A stretch of 64,000 bases of DNA from Janthinobacterium fluminis (lineage in GTDB: Bacteria; Pseudomonadota; Gammaproteobacteria; Burkholderiales; Burkholderiaceae_D), in the NCBI RefSeq assembly GCF_028595325.1, contig NZ_JAQQXR010000001.1, forward strand, positions 372,001-436,000, in the 5' to 3' direction. How positions within the stretch are numbered: position 1 is the stretch's first letter; every line of letters begins with the position of its first letter. Both the position numbers and the translations under genes were made by a program. Shown here piece after piece: positions 35,883-43,608 of the stretch. The notes under the pieces were generated by a model. It was not told where the DNA came from. It saw nothing but the letters and a program-made list of their open reading frames with translations, and searched no databases.

Positions 35883-36582
35883 GGCGTCCCTCCAGAATGG
35901 CGTCGATCACCGGCTGGGCCAGCCGGCGGCCGCCGCGTTGCTGCCCGAGCGCGCTGCGCGTGTCCTCGACGCCATCGCATGCCAGCGCCTGCGCCAGGTG
36001 CGCCGCCAGGTCGCCGTCCCAGATCGCCTCCAGTCCGCCCATGCGCAGGTAGTTTTCCGGCCCCGGCGCGAACACCGGATTGCTCGCGGCCAGCTCCGCC
36101 AGGCGCTCCTCGGGCACCTTGGTGATGCGCGCCATCGCCGCCAGTCCCATCACGCGGATGGTGGCGCCGGGCAGGGCGTAGCAGGCGTCGGCCATCAGCC
36201 CGCTGGCGATGAAGCCGCCCGACAGCGCCTGGTCGTACACCAGTCCGATGACCTTGTGGCCGCGGCGGCGCGCCAGGTCCACGCATTTTCCCAGGTGCGC
36301 CATATAGCTGTTGATGCCCAACATCTCGTCGCGCCGGCGCAGGCGCTGGCCCTGCGTGTCGATCAGCAGCAGGATGGCGCGGCGCGGGTGCTCGCGCACG
36401 ATGCGCAGGATCGCCTGCGCCTGCGCCAGCGCGATTTCGACGCCGATGGGGGCGTGGCCGGTGGTGCCGATCACCTCGATGATGTCGGCGCCGACCTGCG
36501 CGCTGCCGCACAGGAAATCGTCGCGCTGCACGATCGCGTGGCCGCGCGGGAACAGCGTCGCCGCCAGTGTTTGCCATTGCAT
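35866..36582 (-). CDS. mdcE: Malonate decarboxylase gamma subunit
   Basis: A 238-residue crotonase-fold carboxyltransferase-like subunit: FLCGSAQVGADIIEVIGTTG, LLLIDTQGQRLRRRDEMLGI, VIGLVYDQALSGGFIASGLM. With MdcD it forms the decarboxylase that releases CO2 from malonyl-S-ACP and regenerates acetyl-S-ACP. The ATG shares a base with the mdcD stop codon (TAATG). Confidence 0.93.
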   Translation of the reverse strand: MQWQTLAATLFPRGHAIVQRDDFLCGSAQVGADIIEVIGTTGHAPIGVEIALAQAQAILRIVREHPRRAILLLIDTQGQRLRRRDEMLGINSYMAHLGKCVDLARRRGHKVIGLVYDQALSGGFIASGLMADACYALPGATIRVMGLAAMARITKVPEERLAELAASNPVFAPGPENYLRMGGLEAIWDGDLAAHLAQALACDGVEDTRSALGQQRGGRRLAQPVIDAILEGRHVRAA

Positions 36583-37478
36583 TATTTGACTCCCAGACGG
36601 TGCGCTTCGGCGGCGGCGGCGAAGCTGTCGATCTCCAGCATCGGGATGGCGGCCGCGTTCGCCATGCCGAGCGTCGCCCAGATATCGGCCGGCTCGTGCA
36701 GCGCGCCGAAGGCGTCGATGCGCGCGGCCAGCAACTGCTGTTCGCGCTCCAGCGCGTCCAGCGTCAGTTCCACCGGCTGGCGCCGCGCGGCGGCGACGGC
36801 GGCGATGGCGGCGGCGCGGAAGGCCGCCACCGTGTCGGGCACGATGGCCTGGCAATCGCCCAGCAGGTAGCGGTGCTTGCCGCCACTGGTGCGCCACACC
36901 AGCGCCCGGTCGCGCGAGTCGAACTCCTCGACGCCGCTGGCCGTTTCGATGACCTCCGGGCCGGACATGGCCAGCCGTCCTTCCTCCGACATGAGCACCG
37001 CGTTGGCGCAGCGCGCGACGATGCCCATGCCGCCGAAGGCGCCGTTGGCGCCGCCGACCAGGGCGATGACGGCGACGCCGGCGGCGCGCGCGTCGAGCAC
37101 GGCGCGCATCACCTCGGAGACGGCGATCAGGCCGGCGTTGGCCTCGTGCAGGCGCACGCCGCCGGTGTCGAGCAGCAGCAGCACCGCGTCGGCGCGTTCG
37201 GCGACGGCGCGGCGCAGCATGCCGGTCAGCTTGGCGCCGTGCACCTCGCCGACGGCGCCGCCCATGAAGCCGCCTTCCTGCGCCGCGACGAACACGGCGG
37301 CGCCGTCGAGGCGGGCGCGGCCGACGGCCACGCCGTCGTCGAAGGCCACCGGCAAATCGAGCTGCGCCAGGTGCGGGCTGACCACGCGTTCGGACGGCGC
37401 CACGCACTCCTCGAAGCTGCCGGCGTCGCACAGGCGGCGCAGGCGCTCGCGCGCGCTCGCTTCCAGATAGCTGCTCAT
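36582..37478 (-). CDS. mdcD: Malonate decarboxylase beta subunit
   Basis: A 298-residue carboxyltransferase beta-like protein: SFEECVAPSERVVSPHLAQL, VAAQEGGFMGGAVGEVHGAK, LLLLDTGGVRLHEANAGLIA. It is the partner of MdcE in decarboxylation. Start at 37478 overlaps the mdcC stop (ATGA). Confidence 0.93.
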   Translation of the reverse strand: MSSYLEASARERLRRLCDAGSFEECVAPSERVVSPHLAQLDLPVAFDDGVAVGRARLDGAAVFVAAQEGGFMGGAVGEVHGAKLTGMLRRAVAERADAVLLLLDTGGVRLHEANAGLIAVSEVMRAVLDARAAGVAVIALVGGANGAFGGMGIVARCANAVLMSEEGRLAMSGPEVIETASGVEEFDSRDRALVWRTSGGKHRYLLGDCQAIVPDTVAAFRAAAIAAVAAARRQPVELTLDALEREQQLLAARIDAFGALHEPADIWATLGMANAAAIPMLEIDSFAAAAEAHRLGVK

Positions 37479-37789
37479 CGGGTTTCCCCCATCATCGTTT
37501 CGACGGCCTGGTCCAGGCGCAGGCTGACCACGGCCGGCGTCGCGCCGACGTCGTTGATGGCGACGCGCACGTCGGCCAGGCGCCAGCGCTCGTTGAAGTC
37601 GCGTATGACCGCCGCCCAGGTGGCGCCGAAGCCGGCCGCCGCCGTGCGCACTTCGACGCAGCAGCCGCCGTCCAGCTGCGCCGGCTCGATCAGCACCTCC
37701 AGGTTGCCGGAGCCGGCCACGCCGACCAGTTGCGCCCGCAGCGGCAGCGTGCAACTGCCGTGCTCGAAATGGTAAGTCAAGGTTTCCAT
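37475..37789 (-). CDS. mdcC: Malonate decarboxylase acyl carrier protein (delta subunit)
   Basis: A 104-residue carrier protein. The prosthetic-group Ser is expected in VGVAGSGNLEVLIEP, the family attachment motif. It carries acetyl and malonyl thioesters between MdcA, MdcH and MdcDE. It stands 116 nt after mdcA; this gap, unlike the overlaps elsewhere in the operon, holds GC-rich palindromes. Confidence 0.92.
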   Translation of the reverse strand: METLTYHFEHGSCTLPLRAQLVGVAGSGNLEVLIEPAQLDGGCCVEVRTAAAGFGATWAAVIRDFNERWRLADVRVAINDVGATPAVVSLRLDQAVETMMGETR

Positions 37790-37830
37790 CTACGCTCCAC
37801 AAAAATATGCCGCTTGGCTGCACCACCAAA

Positions 37831-37900
37831 AGCCGGGGTCCGACCCCCGACAGCCGGGGTCAGACCCCAGGGGCGCCAACCGGGTCCGACCCGGGCTTTT
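37831..37900. repeat. GGGGTCAGACCCC-type palindromes between mdcA and mdcC
   Basis: Three related palindromic units: GGGGTCCGACCCCC, GGGGTCAGACCCC and GGGTCCGACCC, the whole bounded by AAAAGCC and GGGCTTTT. It starts 5 nt after the mdcA stop. The outer inverted repeat with T/A runs could attenuate transcription inside the operon. Confidence 0.8.
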
Positions 37901-37905
37901 AGGTT

Positions 37906-39573
37906 TTACCAGTTCCTGAACCGCTTCGGCGGCTGGTACAGGCCGCCCGAGGCGCGCACCAGGTCTTTCATGCTTTTCGCCGCCAGCAAATCGCGCGTGG
38001 CCAGGCGCTTGTCCACGCCGATGTCCTCCGGCCGCACGATCGCGCCGCGGTCGCGCAAGTTCTCCACCATGCGCTTGTCGCGCGCCATGCCGACCGCCGT
38101 GTAGCCGGCCACGCCGCGTATCGCCTGCTCGCGCTCATCGTCGTCGCGGCACAGCAGCAGGTTGGCGATGCCTTCCTCGGTCAAAATGTGCGTGACGTCG
38201 TCGCCGTAAATCATCACCGGCGGGATCGCCATGCCGGCCTGCTCGGCCAGCTCCCAGGCGTCGAGCCGCTCGACGAAGGCCGGCTGCATGTGCTCGCGGA
38301 AGGTTTCGACGATCTGCACCACCAGCTTCTGCCCGCGCGGGATGGCGTTCCTGCCCTCGCGCGCCTGGCGTCCCGCCTTCAGCCAGGCCGGGCTGGCGTG
38401 GCGCCGCCCGCGCGCGTCCGCGCCCATGTTGGGCGCGCCGCCGAAGCCGGAAATGCGCCCCAGCGTCGCCGTCGACGAGTTGCCCTGCAAGTCGATCTGC
38501 AGGGTCGAGCCGATGAACATGTCGCAGGCGTAGTGGCCGGCGGCCTGGCACAGCGCGCGGTTGCTGCGCATCGAGCCGTCCGGCCCGACGGAAAACACGT
38601 CCGGCCGCGCCCGCACATAGTCTTCCATGCCCAGCTCAGAGCCGAACGAGTACACCGACTCGACGAAGCCCGATTCGATCGCCGGAATCAGCGCCGGATG
38701 CGGGTTCAGCGCCCAGTGGCGGGCGATCTTGCCCTTCAGTCCGAGGTCGGTGGCGTAGGTCGGCAGCAGCAGTTCGATTGCGGCCGTGTCGAAGCCGATG
38801 CCGTGGTTCAGGCGCTCGACCTGGTATTCGGCGTAGATGCCCTTGATGGCGGTCATCGCCATCAGCACCTGGATCTCCGAGATCTGCGCCGGGTCGCGCG
38901 TGAACAGCGGCTCGATGTAGTACGGCCTGGGCGACTGCACGACGAAATCGACCCAGTCGCCGGGAATGTCGACGCGCGGCAGCGTCTCCATGATGCGGTT
39001 CGCCTGGACGATGACGATGCCGTTCTTGAACGCGGTGGCCTCGACGATGGCCGGCGTGTCCTCGGTGTTCGGGCCGGTGTACAGATTGCCGTGGCGGTCG
39101 GCCGCCTCGGCCGCGACCAGGCACACGCGCGGCGCCAGGTCGACGAAATAGCGGGCGAACAGCTCCAGATAGGTGTGGATGGCGCCGATGTTCAGCTTGC
39201 CGGCGGCGACCAGCTTGGCCACGCGGGCCGCCTGCGGGCCGGAGAAGGAGAAGTCCAGGCGCGCGGCGACGCCGCGCTCGAACACGTCGAGGTGCTCGGG
39301 CAGGGCCAGCACCGACAGCAGCATGTGCAGGCCGTTGATGCGGGCCGGGTCGAGCCGGGCCAGCGCCTGGCCGAGGAAGTCGGCCTGCTTCTGGTTGTTG
39401 CCCTCCAGGCAGACGCGGTCGCCGCATTCGAGCACGCCGTGCAGCAGATCGCCGATGTGGGCGGCCGGCAGCACCTTGCCGTCAAGCGCGCAGCCGAGCG
39501 CGGCGCGCGCCCGCTGCAGGCGCTGGGCGCGGTTCGCTTGCAAGGTGTTCCATACCCGAGACGGCGCATTCAT
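37906..39573 (-). CDS. mdcA: Malonate decarboxylase alpha subunit (acetyl-S-ACP:malonate ACP transferase)
   Basis: A 555-residue protein of the citrate lyase alpha/CoA-transferase type: GDRVCLEGNNQKQADFLGQA, GIGFDTAAIELLLPTYATDL, GRISGFGGAPNMGADARGRR. It swaps malonate for acetate on the ACP thioester. First gene of mdcACDEGBH on the minus strand. GGGAG 9 nt before the ATG lies within the end of the small frame upstream. Full length for the family. Confidence 0.94.
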   Translation of the reverse strand: MNAPSRVWNTLQANRAQRLQRARAALGCALDGKVLPAAHIGDLLHGVLECGDRVCLEGNNQKQADFLGQALARLDPARINGLHMLLSVLALPEHLDVFERGVAARLDFSFSGPQAARVAKLVAAGKLNIGAIHTYLELFARYFVDLAPRVCLVAAEAADRHGNLYTGPNTEDTPAIVEATAFKNGIVIVQANRIMETLPRVDIPGDWVDFVVQSPRPYYIEPLFTRDPAQISEIQVLMAMTAIKGIYAEYQVERLNHGIGFDTAAIELLLPTYATDLGLKGKIARHWALNPHPALIPAIESGFVESVYSFGSELGMEDYVRARPDVFSVGPDGSMRSNRALCQAAGHYACDMFIGSTLQIDLQGNSSTATLGRISGFGGAPNMGADARGRRHASPAWLKAGRQAREGRNAIPRGQKLVVQIVETFREHMQPAFVERLDAWELAEQAGMAIPPVMIYGDDVTHILTEEGIANLLLCRDDDEREQAIRGVAGYTAVGMARDKRMVENLRDRGAIVRPEDIGVDKRLATRDLLAAKSMKDLVRASGGLYQPPKRFRNW

Positions 39574-39578
39574 TCACT

Positions 39579-39794
39579 TCACTCCCATAGCGGCGGCGAT
39601 TGTTTCATGACGAAGGTGGTCCATCCGGGCGGCGGCAGGATGGGCATTGCGGCCATCAGGATAATCGAAATGGGCAATAGAAAGAAGTAAAACAGGAATG
39701 TTATCAGAAAAATCATGTGCGGAGCATGTTGCGGCGCCGGGGCGGCGGGTGGGGGCGGCTTGGGCTTGAAGAAAACGCCCAATGCGGCTAGCAT
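39579..39794 (-). CDS. Possible small membrane protein just upstream of mdcA
   Basis: A 71-codon frame (MLAALGVFFKPKPPPPAAPA at its start) ending 5 nt before the mdcA ATG. It encodes a proline-rich linker, one strongly hydrophobic helix (IFLITFLFYFFLLPISIILM) and a short tail. Its end contains the mdcA ribosome binding site, which would couple the two. The frame is open further upstream to 40058, there is no Shine-Dalgarno motif at any of its starts and I know no homologue, so it may be chance. Confidence 0.35.
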   Translation of the reverse strand: MLAALGVFFKPKPPPPAAPAPQHAPHMIFLITFLFYFFLLPISIILMAAMPILPPPGWTTFVMKQSPPLWE

Positions 39795-39921
39795 CGACGC
39801 CAGGGCCACGCTGCCGGCCCGGGGCGCCATCGCGCCGTCGAAGCATGACGGCAGGTGGCGCGCGTTGCCACGCCGAGCTGGAGTTGTCGATGATGTCCGA
39901 ATTACAGAGCGGTAGAATAAA

Positions 39922-40560
39922 TTGAGCACGCTGCTCGTGCTCGGCGGCAGCGGCCAGGTGGGCCGGCAGATCGTCGCCCAGGCCCTGGCCGACCCGGCCG
40001 TCGGGTGCGTCGTCGCGCCGACCCGCCAGCCGCTGGCGGCCCACGCCAGGCTGCTCAATCCCCTGGTCGACTACCGCGCGCTGCCCGCCGACGCGTCCTG
40101 GTGGGCCGCCGACGCCGTCTTGTGCGCGCTCGGCAGCACGCGCCGGCTGGCCGGCTCGGACGCCGCCTTCCGCCAGATCGACCACGATTACGTCCTCATC
40201 GCCGCCGGGTTGGCGCGCCACGCCGGCACGCCGGTGTTCGTGTATAACTCGTCGGTGGGCGCGGACGCGGCGGCCGGCTCGCTCTACCTGCGCGTGAAAG
40301 GGGAAACCGAGCGCGATCTGGACGCCCTCGGATTCGCCAGCGTCTGCCACGTGCGCCCCTCGCTGCTCGACGGCGCGGCGCGCGCCGACGCCCGGCCCGG
40401 CGAAAGCGCCGCCCTGTGGCTGGCGCGCCGGCTGGCGCCGCTGCTGCCGCGCCGCTACCGGGCCGTTCGCACCGGCGCCGTGGCCGCCGCGATGCTGCGT
40501 GCCGCCTTGCAGCCCAGCCCCGGCGTGCGCATCATCGAATCGGAACGGATTGCGGCCTGA
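39922..40560 (+). CDS. NAD(P)-binding atypical SDR-like oxidoreductase
   Basis: A 212-residue Rossmann protein starting at TTG 39922. It has the dinucleotide motif VLGGSGQVGRQIV, the ADAVLCALGST strand, VYNSSVGADAAAGSLYLRVK (the YxxxK region in shortened form) and VCHVRPSLLDG. This is the NmrA/HTATIP2/YbjT-like group of quinone-reductase or redox-sensor proteins. It is divergent from mdcA and convergent with the next gene (4-nt gap). Confidence 0.8.
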   Translation: MSTLLVLGGSGQVGRQIVAQALADPAVGCVVAPTRQPLAAHARLLNPLVDYRALPADASWWAADAVLCALGSTRRLAGSDAAFRQIDHDYVLIAAGLARHAGTPVFVYNSSVGADAAAGSLYLRVKGETERDLDALGFASVCHVRPSLLDGAARADARPGESAALWLARRLAPLLPRRYRAVRTGAVAAAMLRAALQPSPGVRIIESERIAA

Positions 40561-40564
40561 AATC

Positions 40565-41536
40565 TCAGCCGCGCATGCCGATCCATGAACGCAGCCTCTG
40601 CGTCAGGCTCCTGGTTTCAAGCGACTGCTTGCGCAGCTGGATCAGGTCAGCGCCGAGCGCGTGCATTGTGTCGGCGGCGCGGCCGAAATCGTCGATCACG
40701 CGGATAAAAGTCTCGACTGCGACGCGGGCCGGGTTGTGCGCCGCGCCGGCGTTGCCCCGCTCCAGGCGCTCGGTCAGCGCATGGATGCGCTGCCGCACCG
40801 CGTTGCCGGTGCTTAAAGGCGCGATACCGACGAGCAGTGCCACTTCCAGCATCAGATGCGGCGCGCCCTTGCCGGCGACATGGGCGTAGAAATTGGGCGG
40901 TATCGCTTCCAGCATCAACTCGGCGTAGGCGCAATACAGCAGCGCGCTGTCGTGGTCGTCGAGAAGCTCCAGCACCACCGGGAAATGCGCGTCGTTGACG
41001 ATGGCCGCCGCCAGTTCCGCGTCGATATCGGCCAGCGCGCTGTCGAGGAATGCCAGCACGGCCGCCTTTCCCTCGCAGCCGATCTGCGTCGTCAGCGCCA
41101 GAACCGCGTCGCGGTGCCGGTAGATTTTCTGCGCCATGCCGGCGTCGCCGAGCACCGTCGCGGCGCCGGCCGCCTGCCCGGCCGCCGGCGTGGCGGCGGG
41201 CCGTTCGGCGATGGCCGTGTGCCACCACTCCCATTCATCGTCGCCTTCCCCGGCCGGGTCGGAGGAGGGCGGCTCGCCCTTGGCGACCATGCCGCCCAGC
41301 TCCAGCCACGCGTCGCGGTCGAACAGCGCCGCCTGCGCATCGAGCCAGTCGGCGCCGCGCTCGTTCCAGCCGTCCCTGGCGCAGGCGACGAACGCCGTCG
41401 CCGGATCGGCATGCCATTGCTGCTGGAACGGCTCCATATCGTCCCCCAGCGCCAGTTGGGCGCTGTGGAGGCGGGCTTCGATGCTATCGCGCTGTTCCTC
41501 GATATCCTGCTGCGTCACGAAAGAAGTCTCTGACAT
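40565..41536 (-). CDS. Cytoplasmic helical protein of unknown function
   Basis: The start is the ATG at 41536 (MSETSFVTQQDIEEQRDSIE). The 323-residue protein has no signal peptide or membrane helix, is rich in Ala, Leu, Asp and Trp, has an acidic Gly/Glu/Trp stretch near residue 95 (GEGDDEWEWWHTA), and a helical second half. I recognise no family or active-site motif. It follows the GNAT gene by 17 nt on the same strand and is probably co-transcribed with it. Confidence 0.72.
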   Translation of the reverse strand: MSETSFVTQQDIEEQRDSIEARLHSAQLALGDDMEPFQQQWHADPATAFVACARDGWNERGADWLDAQAALFDRDAWLELGGMVAKGEPPSSDPAGEGDDEWEWWHTAIAERPAATPAAGQAAGAATVLGDAGMAQKIYRHRDAVLALTTQIGCEGKAAVLAFLDSALADIDAELAAAIVNDAHFPVVLELLDDHDSALLYCAYAELMLEAIPPNFYAHVAGKGAPHLMLEVALLVGIAPLSTGNAVRQRIHALTERLERGNAGAAHNPARVAVETFIRVIDDFGRAADTMHALGADLIQLRKQSLETRSLTQRLRSWIGMRG

Positions 41537-41553
41537 GTTTTTCCCCGCGCCGC

Positions 41554-42048
41554 TCAACGTGGTGCCGCCATCTGCCGTAGGGCGTCGCCGGCGACGCGGC
41601 AAATGCGCCATTCCGGCAGCAGCTCGGCGCCCATGCCGGTGTAGAGCTTGATGGCGTTGGCGTTCCAGTCCAGCACGCTCCACTCGAAGCGGCCGCAGTT
41701 GCGCTCAAGCGCCAGCTGCGCCAGCGCCACCAGCATCTGGCGGCCGTAGCCTTTGCCGCGGTGCGCCTGGCGCACGTACAAGTCTTCCAGATACATGCCC
41801 TTGCGCGTCAGGAAGGTCGAGAAATTGTGGAAGAACAGGGCGAAGGTGACGACTTCGCCGTCCTCGACGCCGACGATGGCTTCGCAGGCGGGCTTGGCGC
41901 CGAACAGACCCTCGTGCAGCATCGCCTCCGTGGCCACGACCATGTGTTCGAGTTTTTCAAACACGGCCAGCTCCAGGATCATGCTGTAGATGGGGGCGAC
42001 GTCGGCCGGCTGGGCCGGGCGGATGGAAAACGCGGGAGATGTGCTCAT
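41554..42048 (-). CDS. GNAT acetyltransferase, spermidine/diamine acetyltransferase-like
   Basis: A 164-residue GNAT protein: IRPAQPADVAPIYSMILELA, the strand MYLEDLYVRQAHRGKGYGRQ with the acetyl-CoA loop R-G-K-G-Y-G, and FEWSVLDWNANAIKLYTGMG. The pattern YLEDLYV-x-x-x-x-RGKG is typical of the SSAT/diamine acetyltransferase group. The substrate could be a polyamine, thialysine or another small amine. Located upstream of the unknown helical protein. Confidence 0.87.
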   Translation of the reverse strand: MSTSPAFSIRPAQPADVAPIYSMILELAVFEKLEHMVVATEAMLHEGLFGAKPACEAIVGVEDGEVVTFALFFHNFSTFLTRKGMYLEDLYVRQAHRGKGYGRQMLVALAQLALERNCGRFEWSVLDWNANAIKLYTGMGAELLPEWRICRVAGDALRQMAAPR

Positions 42049-42202
42049 GGGGCTTTCGTGGTGGGTTGGACGGGGGAGGGCGGCGCAACGCCGCGCATGC
42101 CCCGGCGTGCGCCTGGGGGCTGCGCGGCGCGACAGCTTATTATAAAAAACGCGGCGGCGGCGGTCTTCCGCAACTGCGACAGGTATTTTCAGATTCGCCC
42201 GC

Positions 42203-42439
42203 CTATTTGCCGAAATCCTTCAGCGTGCGGCCAAGGAAACGGCCGATGAATTCGGATTCGTTCATGTCGCGCCAGCATGCGAACACGTTCTCCCAGGCGT
42301 CCTGGCCGGACAGGCGGATGCGCATGAAAAACTGGATATGGACGGGCGTGTCGGGCAGGTTATCGCAAGGGAAATCCTCGCGTGCCTGGTCGGTGAAGAT
42401 GGCGGTCTTGTAGAGTCGCGCGGTAGCGGGATCGATCAC
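42203..42439 (-). CDS. Small conserved-looking hypothetical protein
   Basis: A 78-residue frame starting at GTG 42439 with AAAGG upstream. The protein is rich in aromatic and charged residues (MIDPATARLYKTAIFTDQAR, VHIQFFMRIRLSGQDAWENV, FIGRFLGRTLKDFGK), unlike the Ala/Arg/Pro-rich composition of chance frames in this GC-rich DNA. No family recognised, no membrane segment. Confidence 0.62.
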   Translation of the reverse strand: MIDPATARLYKTAIFTDQAREDFPCDNLPDTPVHIQFFMRIRLSGQDAWENVFACWRDMNESEFIGRFLGRTLKDFGK

Positions 42440-42542
42440 GGTGTCTACCTTTCTGTGCTAATTGAGACCCCCGCAATGTAACAACTTTGTCACGGCGGCG
42501 GCGCACGGAAAGGCGAGCCCGTTTTGGGCGGCGCGGCGCGAC

Positions 42543-42986
42543 TCAGGCGTTGTGGTGGAAGCGCACCGTGTGGCTGGGTGTCGGCTCTTGCGCCAGCAGC
42601 GTTTCCAGCGTCACCTTGTCGAGCACGGCCAGATAGGCCTGGGTCGCCTGGCCCAGCGCCGATTTCAGCTTGCAGTTCGGCGTCAGCGGGCAGGTATTGC
42701 TGGCGCGGTCGAAGCACTCGGCCATGAAGAAATCCGTCTCCGTCTCGCGCACGACGGCGCCGATGTTGATGTCGGCCGGCTCGCGCTTGAGGCGCAGGCC
42801 GCCGTTGCGCCCGCGCACCGTTTCGACGATGCCCGACAAGCCCAGCTGGTAGACCACCTTCATCAGATGGTTCTTCGAGATCGCGTGCAGATCGGCGATG
42901 TCCTGAATCGTCACGAGCCGGTCCCGGTTCACGCCCAGGTACATCAGCGTGCGCAGGGTGTAATCGGTGTAGGAGGTCAGTCGCAT
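42543..42986 (-). CDS. nsrR: Rrf2-family regulator, NsrR-like
   Basis: A 147-residue Rrf2 protein: winged helix (LTSYTDYTLRTLMYLGV, ISKNHLMKVVYQLG) and the three-Cys cluster site ECFDRASNTCPLTPNCKL (C-x7-C-x5-C). The spacing and N-terminus match NsrR, the [4Fe-4S] nitric-oxide sensor, rather than IscR or RirA. It is divergent from a hemerythrin gene; an NsrR-like box lies between them. NO exposure would destroy the cluster and release repression. Confidence 0.85.
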   Translation of the reverse strand: MRLTSYTDYTLRTLMYLGVNRDRLVTIQDIADLHAISKNHLMKVVYQLGLSGIVETVRGRNGGLRLKREPADINIGAVVRETETDFFMAECFDRASNTCPLTPNCKLKSALGQATQAYLAVLDKVTLETLLAQEPTPSHTVRFHHNA

Positions 42987-43097
42987 CAATCACGTCCAAA
43001 AAAGTTGTCGCATGTGCCGCGAAGGCGGCCCTTGCGCCATTTTACTTGATGGCGACGGTCTTGCCTTCAATGCAAGCCGGAAACATCAACGCCACTT

Positions 43098-43120
43098 AAC
43101 AGGTATTTTGTTTGCATCTT
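43098..43120. promoter_or_regulatory. NsrR-like operator
   Basis: The 23-bp site reads AACAGGTATTTT then GTTTGCATCTT and agrees at 18 of 23 positions with the inverted form of the NsrR consensus AAGATGCATTT-A-AAATACATCTT. It overlaps the probable -35 of the hemerythrin gene. Confidence 0.65.
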
Positions 43121-43140
43121 TAATGTTGCCGAGCTACACT
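43112..43140 (+). promoter_or_regulatory. Sigma70-type promoter of the hemerythrin gene
   Basis: TTGCAT (43112-43117), 17-bp spacer, TACACT (43135-43140). The -35 lies within the NsrR-like box, a classic repression layout. The ATG is 34 nt downstream. Confidence 0.55.
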
Positions 43141-43174
43141 ATCGCTATCCACAGGGAAAACAAGGGAAACTGCC

Positions 43175-43603
43175 ATGAACATCGACAAATTCAAGCACCA
43201 GCATCTGGACATCCTCGACGGCATCGCCGAACTGCGCCGCCTGGTGCAGAGCGGCATCGCCGCGCACGCGGGCCAGATCGCCGAGCGCATCGTCGCCATC
43301 AGCGGCGTCATCAAACTGCACCTGGCCGTCGAAGACCGCGTGCTCTACCCGGCGCTGCAAACGAGCGGCAACGCGGCGCTGGCGCGCATGGCCGCCGTCT
43401 ACCAGGGCGAAATGCAGGGCATCGCGCGCGCCTACCTGGCGTTCGCCGGCACCTGGAACCTGGCCGCCCGCCTGGAAACCCAGCCGGAACAATTCCGCGC
43501 CGAGGCGAACCAGGTGCTGAAGGTGCTCTACGAGCGCATGCGGCGCGAAGACCGCGAATTCTATCCGGCCATCGAACACGCCGACGCGGCGCTGGCGGCC
43601 TAA
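43175..43603 (+). CDS. Hemerythrin-domain protein, probable nitrosative-stress function
   Basis: A 142-residue four-helix protein with the spaced His/Glu ligands of a HHE/hemerythrin di-iron site: FKHQHLDI, VIKLHLAVEDRVLYPAL and REDREFYPAIEHADA. AGGGAA stands 6 nt before the ATG. Hemerythrin-like proteins bind O2 or NO or help repair iron centres. Control by the divergent NsrR-like regulator suggests a role in NO handling. Confidence 0.87.
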   Translation: MNIDKFKHQHLDILDGIAELRRLVQSGIAAHAGQIAERIVAISGVIKLHLAVEDRVLYPALQTSGNAALARMAAVYQGEMQGIARAYLAFAGTWNLAARLETQPEQFRAEANQVLKVLYERMRREDREFYPAIEHADAALAA

Positions 43604-43608
43604 ACCGC

